A stretch of 15,933 nt of DNA from positions 1 to 15,933 of the forward strand of contig CAZECM010000069.1 of the NCBI GenBank assembly GCA_964510785.1, in the 5' to 3' direction. Each line of letters starts with the position of its first letter. The first letter of the stretch is position 1. This stretch comes from JAAYZM01 sp964510785 (GTDB taxonomy: Bacteria > Actinomycetota > Actinomycetes > Actinomycetales > Cellulomonadaceae). The notes under the pieces are model-generated. The model was not told the DNA's origin. It did no database searches and saw only the letters and a list, made by a program, of their open reading frames with translations. Of this stretch, positions 7,151 to 14,406 are shown piece after piece. A program made the position numbers and the translations under genes.

Positions 7151-8013
7151 GGCGCCTCCCCCAGCTCGATCGTCGCGTTGTCGATGAGCCGCGTCGCCCC
7201 GAGCCGCACCGCGAGCGCGAGCACCGCCTCGCCGTACCACGCGTCGGGGACCTCGGCGAAAGAGCTCGGCTCCACGAGGGCGGCGTAGTCGACGACGACG
7301 TCGTCCCACTCCTCCTCGGCCGCGGCAAGCACCGCGCGCACCGCGGACCGGACAGCGACGGCTCCCTCGCCCGCCGCGCCCGCCCCCGCCGCGAGCGCCC
7401 GCGACAGCACGAGCGCCCGCTCGCGCCCGGTCGGGGTGAGGTATGCGTTGCGCGAGCTCATGGCGAGCCCGTCGGCCTCGCGCACCGTGTCGACACCGAG
7501 GATCTCGGCGGGCACATCGAGGTCGCGCACCATGCACCGCACCGCCGCGAGCTGCTGGGCGTCCTTGCGCCCGAAGAGCGCGACGTCGGGGGCGGTGAGG
7601 TGCAGCAGCTTGAGCACGACGGTCAGCATCCCGTCGAGGTGCCCGGGCCGCGAGGCCCCCTCGAGCACGTCGCCGAGCCGTCCGGCGCTCACGCGCACCA
7701 CGGGGTCGCCATCGGGATAGACCACGTCGGGTCCGGGGGCGAAGACGACGTCCGCCCCCGCGCCGGCGAGCAGCTCGAGGTCGCCATCGAGGTCGCGCGG
7801 GTAGCGCTCGAGGTCCTCGCCCGGCCCGAACTGCAGCGGGTTGACGAAGATCGTCACGACGACGACGTCGGCCTCGTGGCGGGCCCGCTCCACGAGGGCG
7901 AGGTGCCCGGCGTGCAGCGCACCCATCGTCATCACGACGGCTCGCCGTCCCGGGCGCGCCGCGAGTGCCGTCGCGAGCCCGTCGCGGCTCGTGACGAGAG
8001 TCGGCTCGGTCAT
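7147..8013 (-). CDS. panC: Pantothenate synthetase (pantoate--beta-alanine ligase)
   Basis: PanC condenses pantoate and beta-alanine with ATP, through a pantoyl-adenylate, to give pantothenate. The 288 residues show the nucleotidyltransferase HIGH-type motif as MGALHAGH (30-37), then FVNPLQF (56-62) and YPRDLDGDLELL (71-82). RPGHLDGMLTVVLKLL (122-137) has Leu where Phe is common. FGRKDAQQL (147-155) and LAMSSRN (183-189) complete the active site. The ATG has AAGG at good spacing and overlaps the stop of the upstream DUF2520 gene as ATGA; the stop in turn overlaps panD. With PanD next door, the locus makes the last steps of pantothenate synthesis. No panB is visible. Confidence 0.97.
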   Translation of the reverse strand: MTEPTLVTSRDGLATALAARPGRRAVVMTMGALHAGHLALVERARHEADVVVVTIFVNPLQFGPGEDLERYPRDLDGDLELLAGAGADVVFAPGPDVVYPDGDPVVRVSAGRLGDVLEGASRPGHLDGMLTVVLKLLHLTAPDVALFGRKDAQQLAAVRCMVRDLDVPAEILGVDTVREADGLAMSSRNAYLTPTGRERALVLSRALAAGAGAAGEGAVAVRSAVRAVLAAAEEEWDDVVVDYAALVEPSSFAEVPDAWYGEAVLALAVRLGATRLIDNATIELGEAP

Positions 8014-8984
8014 TCCTGGCCTTCCGCTGGTGGGTCGTGGGGTGGCACGACGCCGGGGTCGAGGGCGTCGAGCAACGCGGCCGCGGTGTCCGGGCCGATG
8101 CGTCCCGCCGCGAGGGCCCGGGACGCGGCCGAGCGGGCGAGCACCCGGTAGCTCGGTGCGATGTCGGCTGAAGCCACCTCGAGCGAGCCGAGCACCTCGA
8201 GGTGCTCGCGCACCGTCCCCACGTCACCGCGGACCACCGGGCCGGTGAGAGCCGCGACGGCGCCGGGCCCGCGCTCGTCCCCGCCCCGGGGTGGGTCGAG
8301 CTGCTCGGCGCGCAACGCCTCGTCGAGGGCCGCGGAGAGGAGGTGCTCGAGCGCCCGCCCGGGGCGCTCGATCCCGGCCGCGGCGAGGGCCTGCGCGGCC
8401 TGGGCGACGAGCACGACGAGGTGGTTCGCCCCGTGCGCGAGGGCCGCGTGGTAGAGCCCGCGCGCCGCTTCCTCGACGACGACGGGTTCCCCGCCCACCT
8501 CGACCACGAGCGCCTGGCCGATCGGCAGCACCGGGGTGGGAGCCGTCACGGCGAACACGGCGCCCACGAGCCGCTGCACGTCGAGGCTCGTCCCCGTGAA
8601 CGTCATCGCGGGGTGGATCGCGAGCGGGATCGCGCCGGCCGCGCGCGCGGGCTCGAGGATCCGCCAGCCGAACCGGCCGGCCGTGTGGACCACGAGCTGT
8701 CCCGCTTGCCACGCCCCCGTCGCGGCGAGGCCGGACACCACGCCCGGGAGCTCGTCGTCGGGCACCGTGAGCAGCACGAGCTCGGCGCGACGCACCACCT
8801 CGGGCACGTCGAGCACGGGCACGCCGGGCAGGAGGGACGCGATCCGGTCGAGGGAGGCCGGGGAACCGCCCGAGGCACCGACGACGGCGTGCCCTGCCGC
8901 CCGCAGCGCGCTCGCGAGCGGAGCACCCACGCGGCCCGCCCCGACGACGCCGACGCCGAGGCGCCCCGGTGCGGTGGGACTCAC
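8010..8984 (-). CDS. Rossmann-like and DUF2520 domain protein (putative oxidoreductase)
   Basis: This is a 324-residue NAD(P)-binding protein of the Rossmann-like/DUF2520 family found beside panC in many actinobacteria (Rv3603c position in M. tuberculosis). The N-terminal Rossmann fold has GAGRVG (15-20). The strand after it ends in Ala-Ser-Gly-Gly rather than an acidic residue, which hints at NADP. HPAMTFTGT (124-132) marks the substrate side. The helical C-terminal part has YHAALAHGANHL (178-189) and LTGPVVRGDVGTVREHL (246-262), the usual DUF2520 signature. The GTG start at 8984 overlaps the upstream PH-protein stop (GTGA), and the stop overlaps panC (ATGA). A ketopantoate reductase-like role is attractive from context but unproven. 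Confidence 0.88.
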   Translation of the reverse strand: MSPTAPGRLGVGVVGAGRVGAPLASALRAAGHAVVGASGGSPASLDRIASLLPGVPVLDVPEVVRRAELVLLTVPDDELPGVVSGLAATGAWQAGQLVVHTAGRFGWRILEPARAAGAIPLAIHPAMTFTGTSLDVQRLVGAVFAVTAPTPVLPIGQALVVEVGGEPVVVEEAARGLYHAALAHGANHLVVLVAQAAQALAAAGIERPGRALEHLLSAALDEALRAEQLDPPRGGDERGPGAVAALTGPVVRGDVGTVREHLEVLGSLEVASADIAPSYRVLARSAASRALAAGRIGPDTAAALLDALDPGVVPPHDPPAEGQE

Positions 8985-10606
8985 CCGGCTCGCCCCTGGT
9001 CCGGCACGCGTTCGGGGTCCATCCACCGCTCGGAGCGGTCGAGCGCCCGAGCCTGGCGCGCCCTGGCGGCCTGCTCGTCGAGGAGCCGCGTCGCGACTCC
9101 GTAGTCGAGGTTCTCGAGGAAGACCCGCACCGGCCCCGAGACGGAGTGCACGGTGAACGTCGCGACGCGCAGCGACCGGGCGAGGAGCCCCTGGTCGAGC
9201 CCGAGGGACTGCGTGCGCTCGTGCGGCACGATCTGCACGAGCCGGCGCAAGCGGCCCTGTCGCAGCACGAGCGCCCGTTCCGTCACGAGGTAGCCGTTGC
9301 GTCGGTGCGTCAGCGGCGCGATCCAGCGCGCCCGGTGCGACATGAGCGTGAAGCCGCCCTCGTCCCCGCTGCCCGTCATCGCCTCGGTGAGGGCGCCCAC
9401 GGCGTCGTCCGTGCCGAGGTCCGGCAGCACGAGCCAGCACGCGAGCAGCGCCTGCTCGACGTCACCCACGGGGAGCAGCGTCGTCGAGCTGTCCGCGACG
9501 TCGCCCGCGGCACCGTAGCCCGCGACGTTCATGCGCACGCGCCACCACCCGGCACGCCGCCACAAGAGGGGCTGCGTGAGCTCGATCGCCTGGATCCGCC
9601 CCGGGGCGATCGTCTGGGAGCGCGTCTCGAGCAGGCCGTGCGCGAGCCGGATCCCGTCGGGCGAGATCGCGGCACGGAAGCCGTAGCCACCCGAGAAGCG
9701 GGACCACACGACGCTCACGAAGCCGAAGGCCACCGGGATGAGGAAGAACATCTCGCCGAAGCCCACCGGCAACGCGTCCGCGGATCCTCGACGGGCGCCC
9801 ACGAGCAGGATCGCCGTGACCACCACGCCCACGACCATCAGTGCGAAGCCGACGATCGACCCGGACAGCGCGATCGAGCCGACGAGCCGGCCCACCGGCA
9901 CCTCGAGGACGGGACGCTCGGGCGCTTCCTCGTGGCGGGGTGGGGCGGGAACGGCACCCACGAGGGCCGACGGCGAGCCGTCCGGCGCCACCGAGCCCCC
10001 GGCCGCACCAGCCGATGTCGCACCGGCGGGCAGGACCGCGCCCGCGGCGCCCGGTGCCCCGGAACGCACCCCGGCCGCCTTCGCGAGCAGCTCGGCTCGC
10101 AGCGCCATGGCCACGTCGTCCTTGAGGAAGGCGAGCTCGACCTTCGAGTCCTGGGCGCCCGCGACCTCGAGGGTCAGCTGGGACAGCCCCGCGAGGCGCG
10201 CGAGCAGCGGGCGCACGACGTCGACGGACTGCAGCCGGTCGAGCCGCGCCTGGCGCTGCTGGCGGAACACGATGCCCGTGTTGAGGTGCACGGCCTGCTC
10301 ACCCACGGCGTACCTCGTGAACCGCCACGCGAGGGCCGAGTAGGCGGCCGCGACGACCACGACGGCGCCGATGGCGAGCAGCACCCATCGCCATCCGCCG
10401 CCCGCGACGAAGTCACGGGTGTCCGAGAAGTTGTCCGAGAACTGCCACGAGCCGATCGCGATGATGCCCACGAACGCCTTCCAGCTGCGGATCGCGGGCG
10501 TGACGGGATGGACCCGGCGCCACTCGAGGCTCGGGGCGGGTTCGGTCACCGGGGTCGTCCCGCCGTCGGGCACGGCCGGGCTCTCGGGCACGCGCTCCGA
10601 GCTCAA
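8981..10606 (-). CDS. Membrane protein with multiple bacterial PH domains (YdbT-like)
   Basis: This 541-residue membrane protein resembles the larger partner of YdbS/YdbT-type bacterial PH (DUF304) pairs. Two hydrophobic segments (about 44-55 and 74-94) precede a first PH-like domain (about 95-172). A low-complexity Ala/Gly/Pro linker follows (about 178-232), then two more membrane segments (about 245-268 and 284-302). The second PH-like domain is at about 305-395 (GYGFRAAISPDGIRLAHG; WRVRMNVAGYG). The third is at about 430-512 (HRRNGYLVTERALVLRQGRL; VATFTVHSVSG). The listed TTG start overlaps the upstream stop as TTGA and has GGAG six bases before it; a GTG at 10591 is the alternative, five residues shorter. 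The molecular function is unknown. Confidence 0.85.
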   Translation of the reverse strand: MSSERVPESPAVPDGGTTPVTEPAPSLEWRRVHPVTPAIRSWKAFVGIIAIGSWQFSDNFSDTRDFVAGGGWRWVLLAIGAVVVVAAAYSALAWRFTRYAVGEQAVHLNTGIVFRQQRQARLDRLQSVDVVRPLLARLAGLSQLTLEVAGAQDSKVELAFLKDDVAMALRAELLAKAAGVRSGAPGAAGAVLPAGATSAGAAGGSVAPDGSPSALVGAVPAPPRHEEAPERPVLEVPVGRLVGSIALSGSIVGFALMVVGVVVTAILLVGARRGSADALPVGFGEMFFLIPVAFGFVSVVWSRFSGGYGFRAAISPDGIRLAHGLLETRSQTIAPGRIQAIELTQPLLWRRAGWWRVRMNVAGYGAAGDVADSSTTLLPVGDVEQALLACWLVLPDLGTDDAVGALTEAMTGSGDEGGFTLMSHRARWIAPLTHRRNGYLVTERALVLRQGRLRRLVQIVPHERTQSLGLDQGLLARSLRVATFTVHSVSGPVRVFLENLDYGVATRLLDEQAARARQARALDRSERWMDPERVPDQGRAG

Positions 10607-11100
10607 AGCCCGCTCCGGCGGGACTCCCCGCGGGAGGCGAGCTGGTCCCGCAGCCGGGCGGCCTCTTCGGATGGGAGCCCGGGGATCTCGGCGTCGGTGC
10701 CCGCCGACGCGGTGTGGAGCTGGACGGACGCGATGCCGAACGCGCGGGCGACGGGGCCGGCGGTGAGGTCGACGTACTGCATGCGCCCGTACGGCACGAC
10801 GACGAGCGAGCGGAACAGGATGCCCTTGCGCACCAGCAGGTCGTCGTCGCGCTCCGCGTAGCCGATCGCCCCGACCTGGCGGGGGATGAGCCACAACGCC
10901 CACACCAGGAACGCGAGGAAGACCGCGGGGAACGCCCACACCCACGTGGCCTTCGTGAGGATCGCGACGAGCGCGCCGATCGCCGCGAAGCCACCGAGCC
11001 AGATGGCGCTCAGCATGACGCGGACGCGGATCAGGGACCGGGAGACAGGGGTGAAGTCGACCCCGGGCGGCGAGAAGGGCGACACCTCGGTTGCGCTCAT
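10603..11100 (-). CDS. Small PH-domain membrane protein (YdbS-like)
   Basis: This is a 165-residue protein with two adjacent transmembrane helices (about 29-50 and 52-73) followed by one bacterial PH domain (DUF304/bPH2, about 80-155). Family-like stretches include ERDDDLLVRKGILFRS (83-98), VVPYGRMQYVDL (101-112) and FGIASVQLHTAS (121-132). The ATG at 11100 has AGGA upstream at acceptable spacing. The stop overlaps the start of the larger PH protein, so the two are probably made together and may form a complex. In Bacillus the related YdbS/YdbT pair is part of a cell-envelope stress regulon; whether that applies here is unknown. It lies 44 bases downstream of the DUF3180 gene. Confidence 0.88.
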   Translation of the reverse strand: MSATEVSPFSPPGVDFTPVSRSLIRVRVMLSAIWLGGFAAIGALVAILTKATWVWAFPAVFLAFLVWALWLIPRQVGAIGYAERDDDLLVRKGILFRSLVVVPYGRMQYVDLTAGPVARAFGIASVQLHTASAGTDAEIPGLPSEEAARLRDQLASRGESRRSGL

Positions 11101-11144
11101 GCATCCATCCTGCCACCGGGTCGCCCGGTGGCCGTCCGGGCGTC

Positions 11145-11627
11145 TCAGGCCGGGTGGGGCTGGACGCCGTCGCCCGCGGTCGCCTCGTCCTCGGGCGGGG
11201 GCAGGCGGCAGAACCGCTCGACGACGAGGCCGACGACGGCGAGCCCCACCGACGCGAGCGTCGCGAGGCCGGCCGAGAGCGCACCGGTCCGCATCGGCTC
11301 GTTCGCGAGGTCGAGCAGCAGCACGAGCGTCTGGGCGCCGTACCATCCGGCGAGGAGCGAGCCCGTGAACACCGAAGCCTTCGCGAGCACGGCCGTGCGC
11401 GCGGCCCGGATGGGGTCGAGGTCAGGCCGCTTGCCACGTTGGTACTGGCGGACGGCGAGGCCGAGCCACAGCACGATCCCGGCGAGCAGCACGAGCACGG
11501 CGACGACGGTCCACGGCACGCGCGGCGGCAGCCCGCCCTGCGCGACGACGATGGTCCAGGCGAACCAGCCGACGGCGCCCGCGCCGAGGAACGCGAGGAC
11601 GACGGCCTGCCAGCGGGTCGCGGCCAT
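11145..11627 (-). CDS. DUF3180 family four-helix membrane protein
   Basis: This is a 160-residue integral membrane protein of unknown function. It has four predicted helices, at about 9-29, 38-58, 84-105 and 115-136, and a conserved central loop containing GKRPDLDPIRAARTAVLAKA. That loop and the WYGAQTL stretch are recognisable DUF3180 features. The same family sits after folK in mycobacteria (Rv3605c), so the position supports the call. The start is either ATG 11627, sharing one base with the folBK stop, or the GTG directly before it (11630), which would give a four-base GTGA overlap; they differ by one residue. A PH-domain gene follows after 44 bases. Confidence 0.87.
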   Translation of the reverse strand: MAATRWQAVVLAFLGAGAVGWFAWTIVVAQGGLPPRVPWTVVAVLVLLAGIVLWLGLAVRQYQRGKRPDLDPIRAARTAVLAKASVFTGSLLAGWYGAQTLVLLLDLANEPMRTGALSAGLATLASVGLAVVGLVVERFCRLPPPEDEATAGDGVQPHPA

Positions 11628-12883
11628 CACTGCTCGGGCGACGGACCGGCCAGCCAGTCGAGCGCCATCCAGCGCAGGCCGTCCCGGTCGGGTGCGGTCG
11701 CGGCGAGCGCCTCGACCGGGCCCCCACCGAGCCCCGCGAGCACGGCGTGCGGGTCCACCTCGGCCCAGGGCTGCAGCACGAAGGCCCGCTCGTGGGCACG
11801 CGGGTGCGGCAGCTCGAGGTCGTCGGAGAACGCGAGCACCGCACCGAACTGGACGAGGTCGATGTCGAGGGTGCGCGGGCCCCAGTGCTCTTCGCGCACC
11901 CGCCCGTGCTCGTTCTCGACCCCCTGCACCGCGTGCAGCAGCTCGCGGGGGGCGAGCGTCGTGCGGGCGAGCACGACGGCGTTGAGGAAGTCCGGCTGGC
12001 CCGCGGGGCCACCGACGGCGACGGTCCGGGCGAGCGGGGACACGTCGTGCACCTCGAGCCCGGGCACCCCGGCGAGCGCGGTCACGGCCGAACGCAGCAC
12101 CTCCTGGGAGTTGCCGAGGTTCGAGCCGAGCGCGAGCACGACCTCCGTCGCCTCGTCCGGTCGGTCGTCGAGGCGGTCGGGCTCGTGCTCGTCCTCCGCG
12201 GGCTCCGGCTCCGGGCTCGGGCTCGACGGCGTGGTGACCTCGGCTCCGTCGAGGGGCGCCCAGACGGGGGTCGCGACGACGGGCGCTGCGACGACGGGGA
12301 CCGCGTCGGCCGCGAGCGCGGCGTCGAGCCCCGGCGTCGTGACGGAGACGACGCCGTGCACCGGGAACTCCCCGGAGCCCGAGAGCGGCTCGAGCACGGG
12401 GACGTCGACGGGGCCGTCGTCCGCCGCCGGCTGGGGCCGGTGCGCGACGTGGGCCTCCGCGGGCACGACGGGCAGGTTGTGCCGGTCCCTGCGCACCGTG
12501 ACGACGATGTCCTGGAACGCGAGCAGGATCGGCGCGTGCGGCTTGTGCACCGCGACGTCGACGGCCTGCACCGCGGGGTTCGCGAGCGCCACGGCGGCGA
12601 TGCGCTCCGCGACCGTCTCGATGAGGTCGGCGGGCGCGCCCGTCAGGACGGACACGACCTGCTCGGCGAGCACCGAGTAGTCGAGCGCGTCCGCGAGGTC
12701 GTCGCTGATCGCCGCCGCCCGGTTGTCGACGTGGAGCACGACGTCCGCGCGGAAGGTCTGCCCCTCGCTCTTCTCGAGGTCGAAGACGCCGTGATAGCCG
12801 CGCGCCTCCAGCCCGACGAGGCGAACCTGGTCCAGCTCACGCCCCGCGGTGTCGGACACGGGGCCGTAGGACGTCGGGGTCAT
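11627..12883 (-). CDS. folBK: Bifunctional dihydroneopterin aldolase / HPPK (FolB-FolK fusion)
   Basis: Two consecutive folate enzymes lie in one 418-residue chain. Residues about 18-133 are dihydroneopterin aldolase, with GYHGVFDLEKSEGQ (29-42, including Glu37) and VHKPHAPI (112-119, probable catalytic Lys114). Residues about 247-410 are hydroxymethyl-dihydropterin pyrophosphokinase, with LGSNLGNS (252-259), WGPRTLDIDL (334-343, Mg-binding Asp340 and Asp342) and PHPRAHERAFVL (359-370). A 113-residue Ala/Pro/Val/acidic linker joins them and is probably disordered. The ATG at 12883 has AGGAGG six bases upstream and overlaps the folP stop by four bases. The fusion could pass 6-hydroxymethyl-dihydropterin between active sites. 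Both domains look complete. Confidence 0.95.
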   Translation of the reverse strand: MTPTSYGPVSDTAGRELDQVRLVGLEARGYHGVFDLEKSEGQTFRADVVLHVDNRAAAISDDLADALDYSVLAEQVVSVLTGAPADLIETVAERIAAVALANPAVQAVDVAVHKPHAPILLAFQDIVVTVRRDRHNLPVVPAEAHVAHRPQPAADDGPVDVPVLEPLSGSGEFPVHGVVSVTTPGLDAALAADAVPVVAAPVVATPVWAPLDGAEVTTPSSPSPEPEPAEDEHEPDRLDDRPDEATEVVLALGSNLGNSQEVLRSAVTALAGVPGLEVHDVSPLARTVAVGGPAGQPDFLNAVVLARTTLAPRELLHAVQGVENEHGRVREEHWGPRTLDIDLVQFGAVLAFSDDLELPHPRAHERAFVLQPWAEVDPHAVLAGLGGGPVEALAATAPDRDGLRWMALDWLAGPSPEQ

Positions 12884-13800
12884 TGCGGTCCTCCTGGACG
12901 GATCGGTTCGCTGCGCCCTTCGGACGCCCCCCTGCGCCATGCTGCGGCGACTCGCACCGCGTCCGCAGAGCCTGCCACCTCGTGGACGCGCACGCACCAG
13001 GCTCCCACGGACGCGGCCAGTGCGGTGACCGCCGCCGAGGCCCGGTCGAGCGACAGCGGCGGGGCCGGTTCGCCGTCGGCCCCGGCGAGCAGGTGCCCGA
13101 GGAACCGCTTGCGCGAGGCGCCGACGAGCACGGGGAAGCCGTCGTCGACGAGCTCGCCGAGCCGCGCGAGCAGGGGCCAGTTGTCCGCTCCCGGCTTGGC
13201 GAAACCGAGCCCGGGATCGAGCACGACCTGCTCGTCCGCCACCCCGGCGGCACGCAGCGAGGCGACGCGCTCCCCGAGCTCGCGACGCACGTCCGCCACG
13301 ACGTCGTCGTAGCCCGCGAGGGAGTCCATGACGTCGGCGTGGCCACGCCAGTGCATCGCGACGTACACGGCACCCGTGCGTGCCACGGTCGCGTACATCG
13401 CGTCGTCGGCCAGTCCGCCCGAGACGTCGTTGACGATCACGGCACCGCGCGCGGCGGCCTGCTCCGCGACGACCGAGCGCGTCGTGTCGATGCTCACGAC
13501 GGCGCCGGCGGCCACGAGGCCCTCGACCACGGGCAGGACACGCTCGAGCTCGGTCTCGACGGGGATGCGCCGCGCCCCGGGCCGGGTGGACTCGCCGCCG
13601 ACGTCGAGGACGTCCGCGCCGTCCCCGAGGAGCGCGAGCCCGTGCGCGATCGCCGCACCGGGCTCGAACCAGCGACCGCCGTCGGAGAACGAGTCGGGCG
13701 TGACGTTGACGACACCCATCACGAGGGTCCGGCCGGGGTTGCGCAGGTGGGCCGGCAACGGTGCCGGACGCGCCGCGGGAGGGCCTTGGTCCACGAGCAC
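12880..13800 (-). CDS. folP: Dihydropteroate synthase
   Basis: FolP joins p-aminobenzoate to hydroxymethyl-dihydropterin pyrophosphate to give dihydropteroate; it is the sulfonamide target. In the 306-residue barrel the visible signatures are GVVNVTPDSFSDGGRW (29-44), GGESTRPGA (68-76), SIDTTR (103-108), VNDVSGG (123-129), DPGLGFAKPGADN (195-207), GASRKRFLG (227-235) and RVHEV (271-275, often RVHDV). These cover the pterin-binding Asp, Asn, Lys and Arg positions. The start is uncertain between GTG 13800 and GTG 13794; a weak TAGG precedes both. The gene begins 13 bases after folE and its stop overlaps folBK (ATGA). Confidence 0.96.
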   Translation of the reverse strand: MLVDQGPPAARPAPLPAHLRNPGRTLVMGVVNVTPDSFSDGGRWFEPGAAIAHGLALLGDGADVLDVGGESTRPGARRIPVETELERVLPVVEGLVAAGAVVSIDTTRSVVAEQAAARGAVIVNDVSGGLADDAMYATVARTGAVYVAMHWRGHADVMDSLAGYDDVVADVRRELGERVASLRAAGVADEQVVLDPGLGFAKPGADNWPLLARLGELVDDGFPVLVGASRKRFLGHLLAGADGEPAPPLSLDRASAAVTALAASVGAWCVRVHEVAGSADAVRVAAAWRRGASEGRSEPIRPGGPQ

Positions 13801-13813
13801 AGCCTAGGGCCGG

Positions 13814-14406
13814 TCAGCTGCCGATGATGAGGCTCATCGCCTCGGCCCGCGTCGCGACGTCGCGCATCTGGCCGCGCACGGCCGAGGTGACGGTCTTCGA
13901 GCCGGGCTTGCGCACGCCGCGCATCGACATGCACAGGTGCTCGCACTCNNNNNNNNNNCGACGACGATCACGCCGCGGGGCTCGAGCACCTCGACGAGCG
14001 CGTCGGCGACCTGGGCCGTGAGGCGTTCCTGCACCTGGGGGCGCCGAGCGAAGACGTCGATCAGGCGCGCGAGCTTGCTCAGGCCCGTGACCTTCCCGCC
14101 GGCGGGGATGTACCCGACGTGCGCGACCCCGTGGAACGGCACGAGGTGGTGCTCGCACGTGGAGTACACGTCGATGTCCTTGACGAGGATCATCTCCTCG
14201 TGGGCGATGTCGAACGTCGTGTTCAGCGCGTCACGCGGGTCCTGCCACAGCCCGGCGAACGTCTCGGCGTAGGCCCGCGCGACACGCGCGGGCGTCTCGC
14301 GCAGCCCCTCACGGTCCGGGTCCTCGCCCACCGCGAGGAGCAGCTCGCGCACGGCCGCCTCGACCCTCGGGGCGTCGAAACCGTTCCGCGTCGGCTCGCT
14401 GCTCAT
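13814..14406 (-). CDS. folE: GTP cyclohydrolase I (reading frame broken by an N run)
   Basis: FolE opens GTP to 7,8-dihydroneopterin triphosphate, the first step of folate synthesis. The 5' part encodes 149 residues with the zinc ligands in YSTCEHHLVPFHG (Cys84, His87), then GGKVTGLSKLARL (103-115) and RRPQVQERLT (121-130). After the N run another frame continues with ECEHLCMSMRGVRKPGSKT, which holds the third zinc ligand Cys, and ends in MSLIIGS. Family spacing calls for only one residue between the two parts, so the N run probably stands for 2 missing bases and the real gene would encode 194 residues. The ATG has AAGGA six bases upstream and overlaps the ftsH stop (ATGA). The break is most likely an assembly artefact. 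Confidence 0.94.
13949..13958. other. Assembly gap (10 N) inside folE
   Basis: Ten undetermined bases form a contig join. The length is a placeholder, because ten bases do not keep the frame. The flanking codons on the minus strand fit a true loss of 2 bases (or 2 plus a multiple of 3) within the conserved strand just before the zinc-ligand EHLC motif. Confidence 0.95.

Noticed and set aside
7271..7290. GACGACGAC trinucleotide runs (also near 6671 and 7851)
   Set aside because: They encode short Val-Val or Asp runs inside conserved proteins and reflect codon bias, not a repeat array.
7151..8227. Upstream extension of the panD frame
   Set aside because: The frame is open by chance through panC. 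The true start is fixed by MRLRTMMTGKIHRATVT and a good Shine-Dalgarno at 7150.
8969..10861. A 630-codon plus-strand open frame opposite the PH-domain genes
   Set aside because: Composition is typical of an antisense shadow, and the minus strand has membrane segments and recognisable PH-like motifs.
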